This document shows, in pieces, positions 20,623-29,824 of a stretch of DNA of 64,000 nucleotides. Under the pieces are notes generated by a model. It was given only the letters and a program-made list of their open reading frames with translations. It was not told the DNA's origin and made no database searches. Position numbers and translations under genes: made by a program. The stretch comes from Sphingomonas sp. AOB5. Its GTDB lineage: Bacteria; Pseudomonadota; Alphaproteobacteria; Sphingomonadales; Sphingomonadaceae. The stretch is taken from positions 1 to 64,000 of the forward strand of contig NZ_JARNTV010000007.1 of NCBI RefSeq assembly GCF_029433115.1. The letters are read 5' to 3'. Position 1 is the first letter of the stretch, and each line of letters starts with the position of its first letter.

Positions 20623-21018
20623 ATGGCATTGACCGATCCCCTGGGTGATATGCTCACCCGCATCCGTAACGGCCAGCGCGCCCGGAAGGACTCCGTCCTG
20701 ACCCCGGCGTCGAAGCTTCGTGCGCGGGTGCTCGATGTCCTCCAGCGTGAGGGCTATATCCGTGGCTATAGCGACGAGCAGATGGGCCCCGCGGCCGGCA
20801 TCCGCATCGAGCTGAAGTATTTCGAGGGTCAGCCGGCGATCAAGCACGTCGCGCGCATCTCGAAGCCCGGCCGTCGCGTGTACAGCGGTTCGCAGGAACT
20901 GCCGCGCGTTCGCAACGGCCTCGGCATCACGATCGTCTCGACGCCGAAGGGCGTTCTGTCCGACGCGGAAGCGCGCGAGCAGAATGTCGGCGGCGAAGTG
21001 CTGGCGGAGGTGTTCTGA
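20623..21018 (+). CDS. rpsH: 30S ribosomal protein S8
   Basis: 131 residues ([20 protein letters not shown]). It binds 16S helix 21 and represses the spc operon in E. coli. One-nt overlap with rplF. Confidence 0.98.
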   Translation: MALTDPLGDMLTRIRNGQRARKDSVLTPASKLRARVLDVLQREGYIRGYSDEQMGPAAGIRIELKYFEGQPAIKHVARISKPGRRVYSGSQELPRVRNGLGITIVSTPKGVLSDAEAREQNVGGEVLAEVF

Positions 21019-21551
21019 TGAGCCGCATTGGCAAGAAGCCGGTTTCGATCCCGAGCGGCGTGACCGCGACGATCGACGGCGGCGTGCTGAACGTGAAGGG
21101 GCCGAAGGGCACCCTCTCGCTCACGCTGCGCGACGAGATCAGCTACACGCTGGACGATGGCGGCATCCTGGTGAAGCCGGCCAACGACAGCAAGTCGGCG
21201 CGTGCCTTCTGGGGCATGCAGCGCACGCTGGTTCAGAACCTGGTGACGGGCGTGACCGAGGGCTTCACCAAGAAGCTCCTGATCACCGGCGTCGGCTACC
21301 GCGCGAACTCGCAGGGCAAGAAGCTGAAGCTTCAGCTCGGCTATTCGCACGACGTCGACATCGACGTGCCGGAAGGCATCGAGATCAAGACCCCGGATCA
21401 GACCACGGTCGAGATCTCCGGTATCGATAAGCAGAAGGTCGGCCAGATCGCGGCCGAGATTCGCCGTTGGCGCAAGCCCGAGCCTTACAAGGGCAAGGGT
21501 ATCAAGTACGACGGCGAGTATATCTTCCGCAAGGAAGGGAAGAAGAAGTAA
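21018..21551 (+). CDS. rplF: 50S ribosomal protein L6
   Basis: 177 residues, two-domain protein starting [15 protein letters not shown] and ending with the conserved [13 protein letters not shown] region near the factor-binding site. One-nt overlaps with both neighbours. Confidence 0.98.
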   Translation: MSRIGKKPVSIPSGVTATIDGGVLNVKGPKGTLSLTLRDEISYTLDDGGILVKPANDSKSARAFWGMQRTLVQNLVTGVTEGFTKKLLITGVGYRANSQGKKLKLQLGYSHDVDIDVPEGIEIKTPDQTTVEISGIDKQKVGQIAAEIRRWRKPEPYKGKGIKYDGEYIFRKEGKKK

Positions 21552-21910
21552 TGACCAAGGGTCTCTCTCTCTTCGAGAAGCGGCGCCGCCGCAACCGTAC
21601 CGCGCTGCGTGCGCGTGCTGGTGGCCGTGCGCGCCTCTCGGTCCATCGTTCGGGCAAGCACATCTATGCCCAGGTGATCGACGACGCCGAAGGCAAGACG
21701 CTCGCGTCGGCCTCGACGATCGACAAGGACGTCAAGGGCAAGGCGACCGGCGCGACCATCGCGGCGGCGCAGGAAGTCGGCAAGCGCGTGGCGGAAGCCG
21801 CGAAGAAGGCCGGCGTCACCCAGGTCGTCTTCGATCGCGGTGGCTTCCTCTATCATGGCCGCGTCAAGGCGCTGGCCGATGCCGCTCGCGAGAGCGGACT
21901 GGAGTTCTAA
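21551..21910 (+). CDS. rplR: 50S ribosomal protein L18
   Basis: 119 residues. It is a 5S rRNA-binding protein with [16 protein letters not shown] and the C-terminal [20 protein letters not shown] signature. The start at 21551 overlaps the rplF stop by one nt. The open frame extending to 21467 lies inside rplF. Confidence 0.98.
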   Translation: MTKGLSLFEKRRRRNRTALRARAGGRARLSVHRSGKHIYAQVIDDAEGKTLASASTIDKDVKGKATGATIAAAQEVGKRVAEAAKKAGVTQVVFDRGGFLYHGRVKALADAARESGLEF

Positions 21911-21913
21911 GAC

Positions 21914-22630
21914 ATGGCCGATGAAATCAACACGACCGACGCACCGGTCGAGGCGCAGGACGCCGGCCAGCCGAACGAGGGCCGTGGCCCGCGCGGCGGT
22001 CGTGGTGGCGGCGGCCCCGGCGGCGGCAACAACCGTGGCGGCCGTGACGGCAACCGTGGCCGTCGCGACGATCGTCGTGGCCAGGGTGCCGAGGACGGCG
22101 GCGAAGAGCTGATCGAGAAGCTGGTTCACATCAACCGCGTCTCGAAGACGGTGAAGGGCGGCAAGCGCTTCGGCTTCGCGGCGCTGGTCGTCGTGGGCGA
22201 CGGCAAGGGCCGTGTCGGCTTCGGTCATGGCAAGGCGCGCGAAGTGCCGGAAGCCATCTCGAAGGCGACGGCTGCTGCCAAGAAGGCAATGGTTCGCGTT
22301 CCGCTCAAGGAAGGCCGTACGCTGCATCATGACGGCAATGGCCACTTCGGTGCCGGCCGCGTGACGCTGCGCACCGCACCGGCTGGTACCGGCATCATCG
22401 CCGGCGGCCCGATGCGCGCTGTCTTCGAATCGCTCGGCGTTGCCGATGTGGTGACCAAGTCGGTCGGCACGTCGAACCCGTACAACATGATCCGCGCCAC
22501 CTTCGAAGCGCTTGGCGAGCAGACCTCGCCGAAGAGCGTTGCGCAGCGTCGCGGCAAGAAGATTGCCGACCTGCTCGGCCGCGGTGGTTCGCAGACCGCC
22601 GAGGCTGATGCCGCGGCTATCGCGGAGTAA
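21914..22630 (+). CDS. rpsE: 30S ribosomal protein S5 with a Gly/Arg-rich N-terminal extension
   Basis: 238 residues, about 70 longer than E. coli S5. The conserved core begins near residue 67 ([21 protein letters not shown]) and runs through the double-stranded RNA-binding fold ([22 protein letters not shown]). The extra N-terminus (residues 1-66) is acidic at first and then rich in RGG/RGR repeats, resembling disordered RNA-binding tails. S5 acts at the mRNA entry site and in decoding accuracy. Extensions of this kind occur in alphaproteobacteria; the effect here is unknown. Confidence 0.97.
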   Translation: MADEINTTDAPVEAQDAGQPNEGRGPRGGRGGGGPGGGNNRGGRDGNRGRRDDRRGQGAEDGGEELIEKLVHINRVSKTVKGGKRFGFAALVVVGDGKGRVGFGHGKAREVPEAISKATAAAKKAMVRVPLKEGRTLHHDGNGHFGAGRVTLRTAPAGTGIIAGGPMRAVFESLGVADVVTKSVGTSNPYNMIRATFEALGEQTSPKSVAQRRGKKIADLLGRGGSQTAEADAAAIAE

Positions 22631-22635
22631 GCGAC

Positions 22636-22812
22636 ATGGCGAAGATCAAGATCAAGCAGACCGGTTCGCCGATCCGCCGCACCAAGGACCAGCGCGCGAC
22701 GCTGATCGGCCTTGGCCTGAACAAGATGCACCGCGTGTCGGAGCTCGAGGATACCCCCGAGGTTCGCGGCATGATCCGCAAGGTGCAGCACATGGTCGAG
22801 GTTCAGGGCTAA
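22636..22812 (+). CDS. rpmD: 50S ribosomal protein L30
   Basis: A 58-residue protein ([20 protein letters not shown] and onward, ending HMVEVQG), the normal short bacterial L30. It starts 5 nt after rpsE. Confidence 0.96.
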   Translation: MAKIKIKQTGSPIRRTKDQRATLIGLGLNKMHRVSELEDTPEVRGMIRKVQHMVEVQG

Positions 22813-22841
22813 GCCCTTACCGAAACCAGGTGACAGACTAA

Positions 22842-22869
22842 GGGGAGGGGGCTAAGCGGCCCCCTTTCC
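22842..22869 (+). other. Long hairpin between rpmD and rplO
   Basis: A 12 bp stem with G-U pairs (22842-22853 with 22858-22869) around AAGC, lying in the 98 nt gap before rplO. The short T run is inside the stem, so termination would be weak. It may be an attenuator or processing site. Confidence 0.45.
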
Positions 22870-22910
22870 AATTTCCATCAGCGCGACAAAAGCGAAAGCG
22901 AGTGCAACAC

Positions 22911-23453
22911 ATGAAACTGAACGACATCCGCGACAACCAGGGTGCCCGCAAGAGCCGATTCCGTGTCGGCCGTGGCATCGGTTCGGGCGCCGGCAAGACC
23001 GGCGGCCGCGGCGTCAAGGGTCAGAAGAGCCGCGAAGGCGTCTCGATCAACGGGTTCGAGGGCGGCCAGATGCCGCTCCACATGCGTATCCCGAAGCGCG
23101 GCTTCAACAACATCTTCGCCAAGGACTATGCCGAGGTGAACCTGGGCGCGATCCAGAAGGCGATCGACAGCGGCAAGCTGACCGCCACCGAGATCACCCA
23201 GGCCGAACTGAACGCAGCGGGCCTGACCCGCGGCGGCAAGGACGGCGTGCGCCTGCTCGGCAAGGGCGAGCTGAAGGCGAAGCTGAGCTTCACCGTCGCC
23301 GGCGCGTCGAAGTCGGCGATCGAAGCGGTCGAGAAGGCCGGCGGTTCGGTGACCATCCCCGTGATTGTTCCGGCTGCCGAGAAGGCCAAGGCCAAGCACC
23401 GTACGGTGCAGAAGGTCATTGCCGCCAAGAAGGCTGCCGGCAAGAAGGCGTAA
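22911..23453 (+). CDS. rplO: 50S ribosomal protein L15
   Basis: 180 residues with the glycine-rich N-terminal region ([20 protein letters not shown]) and the core [20 protein letters not shown]. It is a late 50S assembly protein. The ATG at 22911 gives the conserved MKLNDIRDN start. The C-terminus is a Lys/Ala-rich tail somewhat longer than usual. Confidence 0.97.
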   Translation: MKLNDIRDNQGARKSRFRVGRGIGSGAGKTGGRGVKGQKSREGVSINGFEGGQMPLHMRIPKRGFNNIFAKDYAEVNLGAIQKAIDSGKLTATEITQAELNAAGLTRGGKDGVRLLGKGELKAKLSFTVAGASKSAIEAVEKAGGSVTIPVIVPAAEKAKAKHRTVQKVIAAKKAAGKKA

Positions 23454-23464
23454 GCCTGGCTGTT

Positions 23465-23482
23465 CCCCGGCTTCGGCCGGGG
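23465..23482 (+). other. TTCG-tetraloop hairpin after rplO
   Basis: CCCCGGC-TTCG-GCCGGGG, a perfect 7 bp stem with a very stable loop, 11 nt after rplO and before the secY promoter. No T tract follows. It could protect the 3' end of the ribosomal mRNA or pause polymerase. Confidence 0.5.
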
Positions 23483-23544
23483 CCAGCTTCGGGCCGCTCG
23501 CAGCTGGGTCCGGCACTTGTCCGGGCGACAATTCGCTTCCGAGG

Positions 23545-23573
23545 TTAGACAAGCTCGAAAGCGTACCTATATG
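23545..23573 (+). promoter_or_regulatory. Promoter of secY-adk
   Basis: TTAGAC at 23545-23550, 17 nt spacer, TATATG at 23568-23573. The secY start is about 60 nt downstream. The -10 context (CCTATATGAGCG) recurs upstream of thiSG, which supports it as a real promoter form in this genome. Confidence 0.65.
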
Positions 23574-23632
23574 AGCGGCGGGGGGCGATTTTCAGCGCTC
23601 GCCGCCGTTTCTGTTTCGGGACGAATACGCAC

Positions 23633-24979
23633 ATGGCATCCGCAGCCGACCAACTCGCATCCAGCATCAGCCTGTCCAAGTTCGGGCAGGCGACCGACCT
23701 CAAGAAGCGCCTGTGGTTCACCCTCGGCGCGCTGATCGTTTTCCGGTTGCTCAGCTACGTCCCGATTCCGGGTATCGATCCCACCCAGCTCGATCTGCTG
23801 ACCCAGCAGATGCAGGGCGGCGTGCTCGATTTCTTCAACAACTTCACCGGCGGCGCGCTCAATCGCGCGTCGGTCGTGGCGCTCGGCGTGATGCCTTACA
23901 TCACCGCTTCGATCGTCGTGCAGCTCGCGACCTCGCTGTCGCCGACGCTGTCCGCGATCAAGAAGGAAGGCGAGAGCGGCCGCAAGCGCCTGAACCAGTA
24001 TACCCGTTACGGCACCGTGGGCCTCACCGTGGTCCAGGGCTGGTTCATTGCCACGGGCCTCGAATCCGCGGGCTCGGCCGTGATCGATCCGGGCATCATG
24101 TTCCGCGTCGGCGCGGTGATCAGCCTTGTCGGTGGCACGCTGTTCCTGATGTGGCTGGGTGAGCAGATCACCAGCCGCGGCATCGGCAACGGCATCTCGC
24201 TGATCATCATGGCCGGCATCGTCGCGCGTCTGCCGCAGACGATGATCCAGCTGTTCGAACAGGGCCGCACCGGCTCGATCGACGCGCTGGTGCTGCTGAT
24301 CATCATCCTCGGCGTTGCGGGCACCGTGCTGTTCATCTGCTTCATGGAGCGCGCCCAGCGCCGCATCCTGATCCAGTATCCCAAGCGCCAGACTGCGCGC
24401 GGGGTGCAGGCGGAGCGCAGCCATCTGCCGCTCAAGCTCAACACCGCCGGCGTGATCCCGCCGATCTTTGCCTCGTCGCTGCTGCTGCTGCCGCTGACGA
24501 TCACGCAGTTCGCCGGTCAGACGACCAACACCGAGACGCTGTGGGGCGAGACGCTGGTCTGGCTCAACGCCAATCTGCGCCACGGTTCGCCGATCTACAT
24601 GGCGCTGTACGGCTTCGGCATCATCTTCTTCTCGTTCTTCTACACCGCCGTGGTGTTCAATCCGGAAGAGACCGCCGACAATCTCAAGCGCTATGGCGGG
24701 TTCATCCCCGGCATCCGTCCGGGCAAGAACACCGAAGCCTATTTCGATTATGTGCTCACGCGCATCACCGTGATCGGCGCGCTGTATCTGACCGCGATCT
24801 GCCTCATTCCCGAATGGGCGTTCGCCGAGGCGGGCATTCCGTTCCTGATGGGCGGCACTAGCCTTCTCATCGTCGTGAACGTAACCATGGACACGGTGAC
24901 GCAGATCCAGTCGCACCTGCTGGCGCACCAGTATGGCGATCTGATCAAGAAGGCGAAGCTGAAGGGCCGCCAGCGCTAA
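23633..24979 (+). CDS. secY: Protein translocase subunit SecY
   Basis: 448 residues with ten predicted transmembrane helices. It is the pore-forming subunit of the SecYEG channel in the inner membrane. The first signature LNQYTRYGTVGLTVVQG and the cytosolic C5 loop region are present. The usual N-terminal plug region follows helix 1. It stands at the end of the spc group with its own promoter, as is typical. Confidence 0.97.
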   Translation: MASAADQLASSISLSKFGQATDLKKRLWFTLGALIVFRLLSYVPIPGIDPTQLDLLTQQMQGGVLDFFNNFTGGALNRASVVALGVMPYITASIVVQLATSLSPTLSAIKKEGESGRKRLNQYTRYGTVGLTVVQGWFIATGLESAGSAVIDPGIMFRVGAVISLVGGTLFLMWLGEQITSRGIGNGISLIIMAGIVARLPQTMIQLFEQGRTGSIDALVLLIIILGVAGTVLFICFMERAQRRILIQYPKRQTARGVQAERSHLPLKLNTAGVIPPIFASSLLLLPLTITQFAGQTTNTETLWGETLVWLNANLRHGSPIYMALYGFGIIFFSFFYTAVVFNPEETADNLKRYGGFIPGIRPGKNTEAYFDYVLTRITVIGALYLTAICLIPEWAFAEAGIPFLMGGTSLLIVVNVTMDTVTQIQSHLLAHQYGDLIKKAKLKGRQR

Positions 24980-25005
24980 TGGGCGTGGCGTAAGGGGAGA
25001 GTCAG

Positions 25006-25659
25006 TTGAACATCATCCTGTTGGGGCCTCCTGGGGCAGGCAAGGGCACCCAGGCAAGCCGTCTGGAAGCGGACCGGGGCATGGTCCAGCTTTCCACTGG
25101 CGACATGCTGCGCGCAGCGGTCAAGGCCGGCACGCCTACGGGCATGAAGGCCAAGGCGGTGATGGAAGCCGGGGAGCTGGTCTCGGACGAGATCGTCTCC
25201 GGCATCATCGATGATCGCATGGGCGAGCTGTCGGCCGATCAGGGCACGATCTTCGACGGCTATCCGCGCACTGCACCCCAGGCTGAGTCGCTCGACGCGA
25301 TCCTCGACAAGCATGGCCGCTCGCTCGACCATGTGATCGAGCTGGCAGTGGACGAGGATGCGCTGGTCGAGCGCATCACCGGCCGCTTCAGCTGCGCGAA
25401 TTGCGGCGCCAACTATCACGACAAGTTCAAGCAGCCCAAGGTTGCCGACACGTGCGACGTGTGCGGCCAGCACGAGTTCAAGCGCCGCCCGGACGATAAT
25501 GAGGAAACCGTGCGCACGCGCATGGCCGAATATCGCGCGAAGACCGCGCCGATCCTGCCGATCTACGAAGCCCGCGGCATCGTGTCGCGCGTCGACGGCA
25601 TGGCGGACATCGAGCATGTCACCGCCGCGATCGAAGCGATCCTCGACGGCAAGAGCTGA
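25006..25659 (+). CDS. adk: Adenylate kinase, zinc-type LID
   Basis: 217 residues starting at a TTG (MNIILLGPPGAGKGTQ) with AGGGGAGA upstream. It converts ATP and AMP to two ADP. The P-loop GPPGAGKGT is at residues 7-15. The LID carries four cysteines (Cys130, Cys133, Cys150, Cys153) in a CxxC-x16-CxxC pattern, so it is the zinc-binding form rather than the H-bonded LID of E. coli. The DGYPRT motif is present. It follows secY by 26 nt. Confidence 0.97.
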   Translation: MNIILLGPPGAGKGTQASRLEADRGMVQLSTGDMLRAAVKAGTPTGMKAKAVMEAGELVSDEIVSGIIDDRMGELSADQGTIFDGYPRTAPQAESLDAILDKHGRSLDHVIELAVDEDALVERITGRFSCANCGANYHDKFKQPKVADTCDVCGQHEFKRRPDDNEETVRTRMAEYRAKTAPILPIYEARGIVSRVDGMADIEHVTAAIEAILDGKS

Positions 25660-25714
25660 TCGCGGCGCTCCGGCGCTAACGCTCGCTTAAGTCCGGCATG
25701 CGAGGGTCGCCTCC

Positions 25715-26731
25715 ATGCCGGCCAAGCACGCCCTTCTCACCGCTGCCCGCGTCTCGGGCCTGTCCGCGCTCGCCCGCGCGGCGACGGCGAAGCAGTTGCG
25801 CATCCTGTGCTATCATGGCCTCTGGATCACGCCGGGTCCCGGCTTCGGCACCTGCCTGTTCATGGATCCCGCCCCATTCGAGGATCGCATGCGCCGTCTC
25901 AAGCGCTCGGGCCGCCCGGTGCTCGGCCTCGACGAAGCCGTCGCCCGGCTCGAAGCGAACGACCTGCCGCCTGCGTCCGTGGTCATCACCATCGACGATG
26001 GCTGGGTCTCGACCCTCACGCACATGCTGCCGGTGCTCGAACGCTACGAACTACCGGCGACGCTCTACGCGACCACCTGGTATTCCAGCCGCGATCTGCC
26101 GGTGATCAATGTCGCGGTCGCCTATCTGCTCGCGATGACCAGCCGCCGCGACATCGCGCTGGCACCCACCATCAGCCGCATCGAGGCGCTGCCCGAGGAC
26201 CAGCGGCTCGATGCGCTGCGCGATCTCGGCCGCGAACTGGGCGTGAGCGAGGCCTGGCTCGACCAGCGCCAGTTCCATTTGCTGCGCGAGCATGAACTGG
26301 TCGAGGCGCATGCCCGCGGCCTCGACCTGCAGCTCCACACCCATCGCCATATCGACGTCTCCGGCCGCATCGGCCTCCTGACCGGCGAGATCGACGAGAA
26401 CCGGGCCTTTCTGGAGCGCATCACCGGCGAGCGGGCCACGCATTTCTGCTACCCCAGCGGCACCTATCACCATTCTGCGCCGGCCTTGCTCGCCGAAAGC
26501 GGCGTGCGCTCCGCAACGCTCGTCAGCGAGGGCCTCAACGCGCCCGGCACCAATGCCTATGCGCTGCGCCGCTTCGTCGATGGCCGCAATGTCGCTCCGG
26601 TCGAGTTCGACGCCTATCTCTCCGGCACGCTCCATTATCTGAGCGAAGCGCGCACGCTGGCTCGCGACATCCGCATCCAGGCGCCCCGCCGCGCCGCTGC
26701 CGCATCGAGCATGCTGATCTGCGCAATCTGA
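25715..26731 (+). CDS. Polysaccharide deacetylase family protein
   Basis: 338 residues with the NodB-homology fold: LRILCYHG at residues 28-35, the ITIDDGW motif with Asp94/Asp95, a later LHTHRH metal-site candidate (His208 and His210) and CYPSG, matching the usual Asp/His/His metal triad in order. There is no signal peptide, so it is probably cytosolic or membrane-associated. It may remove N- or O-acetyl groups from a glycan or glycolipid, but the substrate is unknown. It lies between adk and the two-component genes, not in a polysaccharide cluster. Confidence 0.85.
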   Translation: MPAKHALLTAARVSGLSALARAATAKQLRILCYHGLWITPGPGFGTCLFMDPAPFEDRMRRLKRSGRPVLGLDEAVARLEANDLPPASVVITIDDGWVSTLTHMLPVLERYELPATLYATTWYSSRDLPVINVAVAYLLAMTSRRDIALAPTISRIEALPEDQRLDALRDLGRELGVSEAWLDQRQFHLLREHELVEAHARGLDLQLHTHRHIDVSGRIGLLTGEIDENRAFLERITGERATHFCYPSGTYHHSAPALLAESGVRSATLVSEGLNAPGTNAYALRRFVDGRNVAPVEFDAYLSGTLHYLSEARTLARDIRIQAPRRAAAASSMLICAI

Positions 26732-26849
26732 GCGGCGCCCGCCCGCATGACAAAGATTTCATGATCCCGTCACCGAATCGCGGGGGTAGGGCGGCCTAGA
26801 AGCATCTCAACGGACCGACGCACTTGCCGGCCGTTACGGAGATCGCATC

Positions 26850-27014
26850 ATGAAGGTTCGTTTCCTCGCTCCCGCTCTCGCCGCCGCCGCGATGATCGCT
26901 GCCCCGGCGATGGCCGCCACCGCGACCACGCATCACGCCAAGACCGCGAAGGTGCACAAGGCCAAGGCGCCGAAGCCGGCCAAGGCTTCGAAGACCGAGA
27001 AGAAGGGCGAATAA
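26850..27014 (+). CDS. Small secreted Lys/Ala-rich peptide
   Basis: A 54-residue peptide. A clear signal sequence (MKVRFLAPALAAAAMIAAP) with an AMA-type cleavage site near residue 22 is followed by a strongly basic mature part of about 32 residues with repeated Lys-Ala/Lys-Pro units. GGAGATCGC precedes the ATG and a strong terminator follows, so it is a single transcription unit. Short basic Ala/Lys/Pro periplasmic peptides of this type are common and mostly uncharacterised. The neighbouring two-component genes may respond to an envelope signal, but no link is shown. Confidence 0.72.
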   Translation: MKVRFLAPALAAAAMIAAPAMAATATTHHAKTAKVHKAKAPKPAKASKTEKKGE

Positions 27015-27058
27015 GTCTCAACCTCCCAGCATCTCCCTCCTCTGCCCCGGGGAGATGT

Positions 27059-27093
27059 GCGGCCGGCGGGATCCCCTTCCCGCCGGCCGCTTT
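27059..27093 (+). terminator. Intrinsic terminator after the small secreted peptide gene
   Basis: Perfect 12 bp stem GCGGCCGGCGGG (27059-27070) with CCCGCCGGCCGC (27079-27090), loop of 8 nt, then TTT. It separates the peptide gene from the response-regulator gene. Confidence 0.82.
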
Positions 27094-27133
27094 GCGTCGT
27101 ATTTGGCACCGCCTCCAGCGAAGCTGACAAGAT

Positions 27134-27826
27134 ATGACCCGCAAGATCCTGATCGTCGAAGATGACGCCGCAGCCGCGGCCTATCTCGCCAAAGGGCTGA
27201 GCGAGGCTGGGTTCGCGGTGGAGACCGCCGCCAATGGCCGCGACGGGCTGTTCCTGGCCAGCGAAGGCATTTTCGATGCGATGATCGTCGACCGGATGCT
27301 GCCCGGGCTGGACGGCCTCTCGATGATCGGCGCAGTCCGCGCGGCAGGACTGCGCACCCCCGCGATCATCCTGTCCGCACTCGGCACGGTCGACGATCGC
27401 GTGGACGGCCTCCATGCCGGGGGCGACGATTATCTGGTGAAGCCCTTTTCCTTCGCCGAACTGCTCGCGCGGATCGAAGCGCTGCTGCGCCGTGAGGAGC
27501 GCGCCGCGGCCGAAGTGCAGACCACGAAGCTGGTCGTCGGCGATCTCGAAATCGATCTGCTCGGCCGCACCGTCAGCCGCCAGGGCCGCGCCATTCCGCT
27601 GGGCACCCGCGAGTTCAACCTGCTCGAATTCCTCGCGCGCAATGCGGGTCAGGTGATCACCCGCACGATGATGATCGAGAAGATCTGGAACTATCATTTC
27701 GATCCCGGATCGAATGTGGTCGACGTTCACATGAGCCGCCTGCGTCGCAAGATTGAAGAGGGCTTCGCCACGCCGATCCTCCACACGGTGCGCGGCGCGG
27801 GCTATAAATTGTCGCCCGATCCCTGA
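27134..27826 (+). CDS. OmpR-family response regulator
   Basis: 230 residues. The receiver domain has an acidic pocket (ED-D at residues 9-11), phosphoacceptor Asp53 in IVDRMLPGLDG, Ser81 and Lys103. A winged-helix DNA-binding domain (about residues 130-228) contains LGTREFNLLEFLARNAGQVITR and the recognition-helix region VDVHMSRLRRKIE. It is translationally coupled to the kinase gene (1 nt overlap, TGATG). Targets are unknown; the deacetylase and small peptide genes just upstream are candidates by position only. Confidence 0.93.
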   Translation: MTRKILIVEDDAAAAAYLAKGLSEAGFAVETAANGRDGLFLASEGIFDAMIVDRMLPGLDGLSMIGAVRAAGLRTPAIILSALGTVDDRVDGLHAGGDDYLVKPFSFAELLARIEALLRREERAAAEVQTTKLVVGDLEIDLLGRTVSRQGRAIPLGTREFNLLEFLARNAGQVITRTMMIEKIWNYHFDPGSNVVDVHMSRLRRKIEEGFATPILHTVRGAGYKLSPDP

Positions 27827-29166
27827 TGCGCATCTCGTTCACCGCGCGGATCGCGCTGCTGGCGATCGGGCTGGCGCTGGTCTCGTCGCTGGCGCTTGCC
27901 GGGCTGGTCTGGCTGCAGACGCATGACGATGCGGTCGAGGCACTGCGCCGCGATACGGTGGAGGAATCGAACGAGCTGGTCGCGGTCTGGCGCTCGGGCG
28001 GGATCGTCGCGCTCGAGCGCGCCATCGCCGATGCGCGCAGCGGCGACGATGCGCTGGTCGCCGAGATTGTCGATGCGTCGGGTACGCGGATCGGTGGGGC
28101 AGGGCCGGACCGGCTGTCGTTCGCGCCGCCGCCCGGCCGCTCCGAATTCCGCATCGCCCAGATTTCGGCCCAGGGCGATTTCGCCGGGCAGGATGTCGGC
28201 TTCGTCACCAGCCAGATCGGGCAGCACTGGATCGTCACCGGCCGCCTGCTCGACGATTGGGAGCGCGCCCAGCATGCGATCGAGCGTGCGCTGATCCTCG
28301 CGGTGTTGCTCGCCATCATCCTCGGAGTCGCGGGCGGCCTCGTCCTTGCCCGCTATGTCTCCCGCCGGCTCGATCATATCGCGGGCACCGTCGATGCGGT
28401 GGCGGCAGGCGACCTCACCCGCCGCGTGCCCGCATCGGGGGGTGACGCGTTCGACCGGCTGGCGCTGCGCATCAACGAGATGCTCAACCGGATCGACCGG
28501 CTGATGGGCGAACTGCGCATCGTCACCGACAGTATCGCCCACGATCTGCGCTCGCCCATCGCCCGGCTGCGGGTGCGGGCCGAAACTGCGGCGACCGCCA
28601 ACGATCCCGCCCAGCGCGAGGCAGCGCTTGCCGGGCTGGTCACCGAAACCGATCTGGTCACGCGCATGCTGTCGGTCCTGCTCGAGATCAGCCGTACCGA
28701 AGCCTCCAATCGCGAGGCGCTGGTCCCGCTCGATCCCGCCACGCTGATCGAGGCGCTGGCCGATCTGTACGAGCCGGTGGCGGAGGAAGCCGGGATCGAG
28801 CTGGAGACGTCGGTCGCGCCACTACCGCCGGTGCCACTGCATCGCGAATTGCTGTCCCAGGCCATCGCCAACCTGATCGACAACGCCCTGCGCCACGCAT
28901 CGTCCGGCGGTCATATCTCGCTCAGCCTCACCAGTGCGGACGGCGCGATGCGGATCGCGGTGGCGGATCGGGGACCGGGCATCGCCGAGGCGGATCGTGC
29001 CGAAGCGCTGCGCCGGTTCGGCCGACTCGATTCGGCGCGCAGCCTGCCGGGGGCGGGACTCGGCCTTGCGCTGGTCGATGCCGTCGCGCATCTGCATGGC
29101 GGGCGTCTGGAACTGGGCGACAATGCGCCGGGGCTGATCGCCACGCTGGTGCTGCCGCTACCCTGA
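27826..29166 (+). CDS. Sensor histidine kinase
   Basis: 446 residues. Transmembrane helix 1 is about residues 8-30, a periplasmic sensor of about 120 residues follows, transmembrane helix 2 is about 154-176, then a HAMP domain and a dimerisation/phosphoacceptor domain with His239 (SIAHDLRSPIARL). The C-terminal HATPase has the N box NLIDNALRHA and G boxes DRGPGIAEAD and GAGLGLAL. It forms an EnvZ/CusS-like pair with the preceding regulator. The periplasmic domain is not recognised, so the signal is unknown. Confidence 0.93.
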   Translation: MRISFTARIALLAIGLALVSSLALAGLVWLQTHDDAVEALRRDTVEESNELVAVWRSGGIVALERAIADARSGDDALVAEIVDASGTRIGGAGPDRLSFAPPPGRSEFRIAQISAQGDFAGQDVGFVTSQIGQHWIVTGRLLDDWERAQHAIERALILAVLLAIILGVAGGLVLARYVSRRLDHIAGTVDAVAAGDLTRRVPASGGDAFDRLALRINEMLNRIDRLMGELRIVTDSIAHDLRSPIARLRVRAETAATANDPAQREAALAGLVTETDLVTRMLSVLLEISRTEASNREALVPLDPATLIEALADLYEPVAEEAGIELETSVAPLPPVPLHRELLSQAIANLIDNALRHASSGGHISLSLTSADGAMRIAVADRGPGIAEADRAEALRRFGRLDSARSLPGAGLGLALVDAVAHLHGGRLELGDNAPGLIATLVLPLP

Positions 29167-29280
29167 TCTGCCGTAACGGAAACCGCGCATTTCGCCCGAT
29201 TCCGGGACCAAACATCGCCTTGGCCTTCGGGTGATATTGGAGTATGGTCCGCCTTCGACATAATCTTCCCGCTCGGGCGC

Positions 29281-29309
29281 TTGACAGTGCCGGTGCGGCT
29301 GCATATGTC
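29281..29309 (+). promoter_or_regulatory. Promoter of the alpha operon (rpsM-rpsK-rpoA)
   Basis: A perfect TTGACA at 29281-29286, 17 nt spacer, TATGTC at 29304-29309. It is about 130 nt before rpsM, after the kinase gene end. A separate promoter is expected because adk and rpsM are no longer adjacent. Confidence 0.62.
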
Positions 29310-29441
29310 GCCCTTCTTCCGAACCCTCGGTATCCGGCGGCGCAGTTTACGCGCTCGCCGCTGTCGTGCGTTTCGGATCAACGCTATGAGATGGGGGGCG
29401 GGCAGCCATGCGGTCCCTCGTGGAGCTGGGAGAATAATTCC

Positions 29442-29810
29442 ATGGCACGTATTGCGGGTGTAAACATCCCGACCAACAAGCGCGTGATCATCGCGCTTCA
29501 GTATATCCACGGTATCGGCCCGGCCAAGGCCAAGCAGATCACCGACAAGCTGGGTATCGCTTCCGAACGCCGCGTGCAGGACCTGAGCGATCAGGAAGTG
29601 CTGCAGATCCGTGAGACCATCGACGCCAACTTCACCGTGGAAGGCGATCTTCGCCGCGAAACCTCGATGAACATCAAGCGCCTGATGGATCTGGCCTGCT
29701 ATCGCGGCCTCCGCCATCGCAAGGGCCTCCCGGTCCGTGGCCAGCGCACGCACACCAATGCGCGCACCCGCAAGGGCAAGGCCAAGCCGATCGCCGGCAA
29801 GAAGAAGTAA
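29442..29810 (+). CDS. rpsM: 30S ribosomal protein S13
   Basis: 122 residues ([20 protein letters not shown]) with the helix-two-turn-helix and the C-terminal basic tail ([17 protein letters not shown]). It bridges the subunits and contacts the P-site tRNA. The start is at the ATG 29442, with GGAG and GGGAG upstream. A longer open frame to 29244 covers the leader and promoter. Confidence 0.98.
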   Translation: MARIAGVNIPTNKRVIIALQYIHGIGPAKAKQITDKLGIASERRVQDLSDQEVLQIRETIDANFTVEGDLRRETSMNIKRLMDLACYRGLRHRKGLPVRGQRTHTNARTRKGKAKPIAGKKK

Positions 29811-29824
29811 GGGAGCGCTGACCA

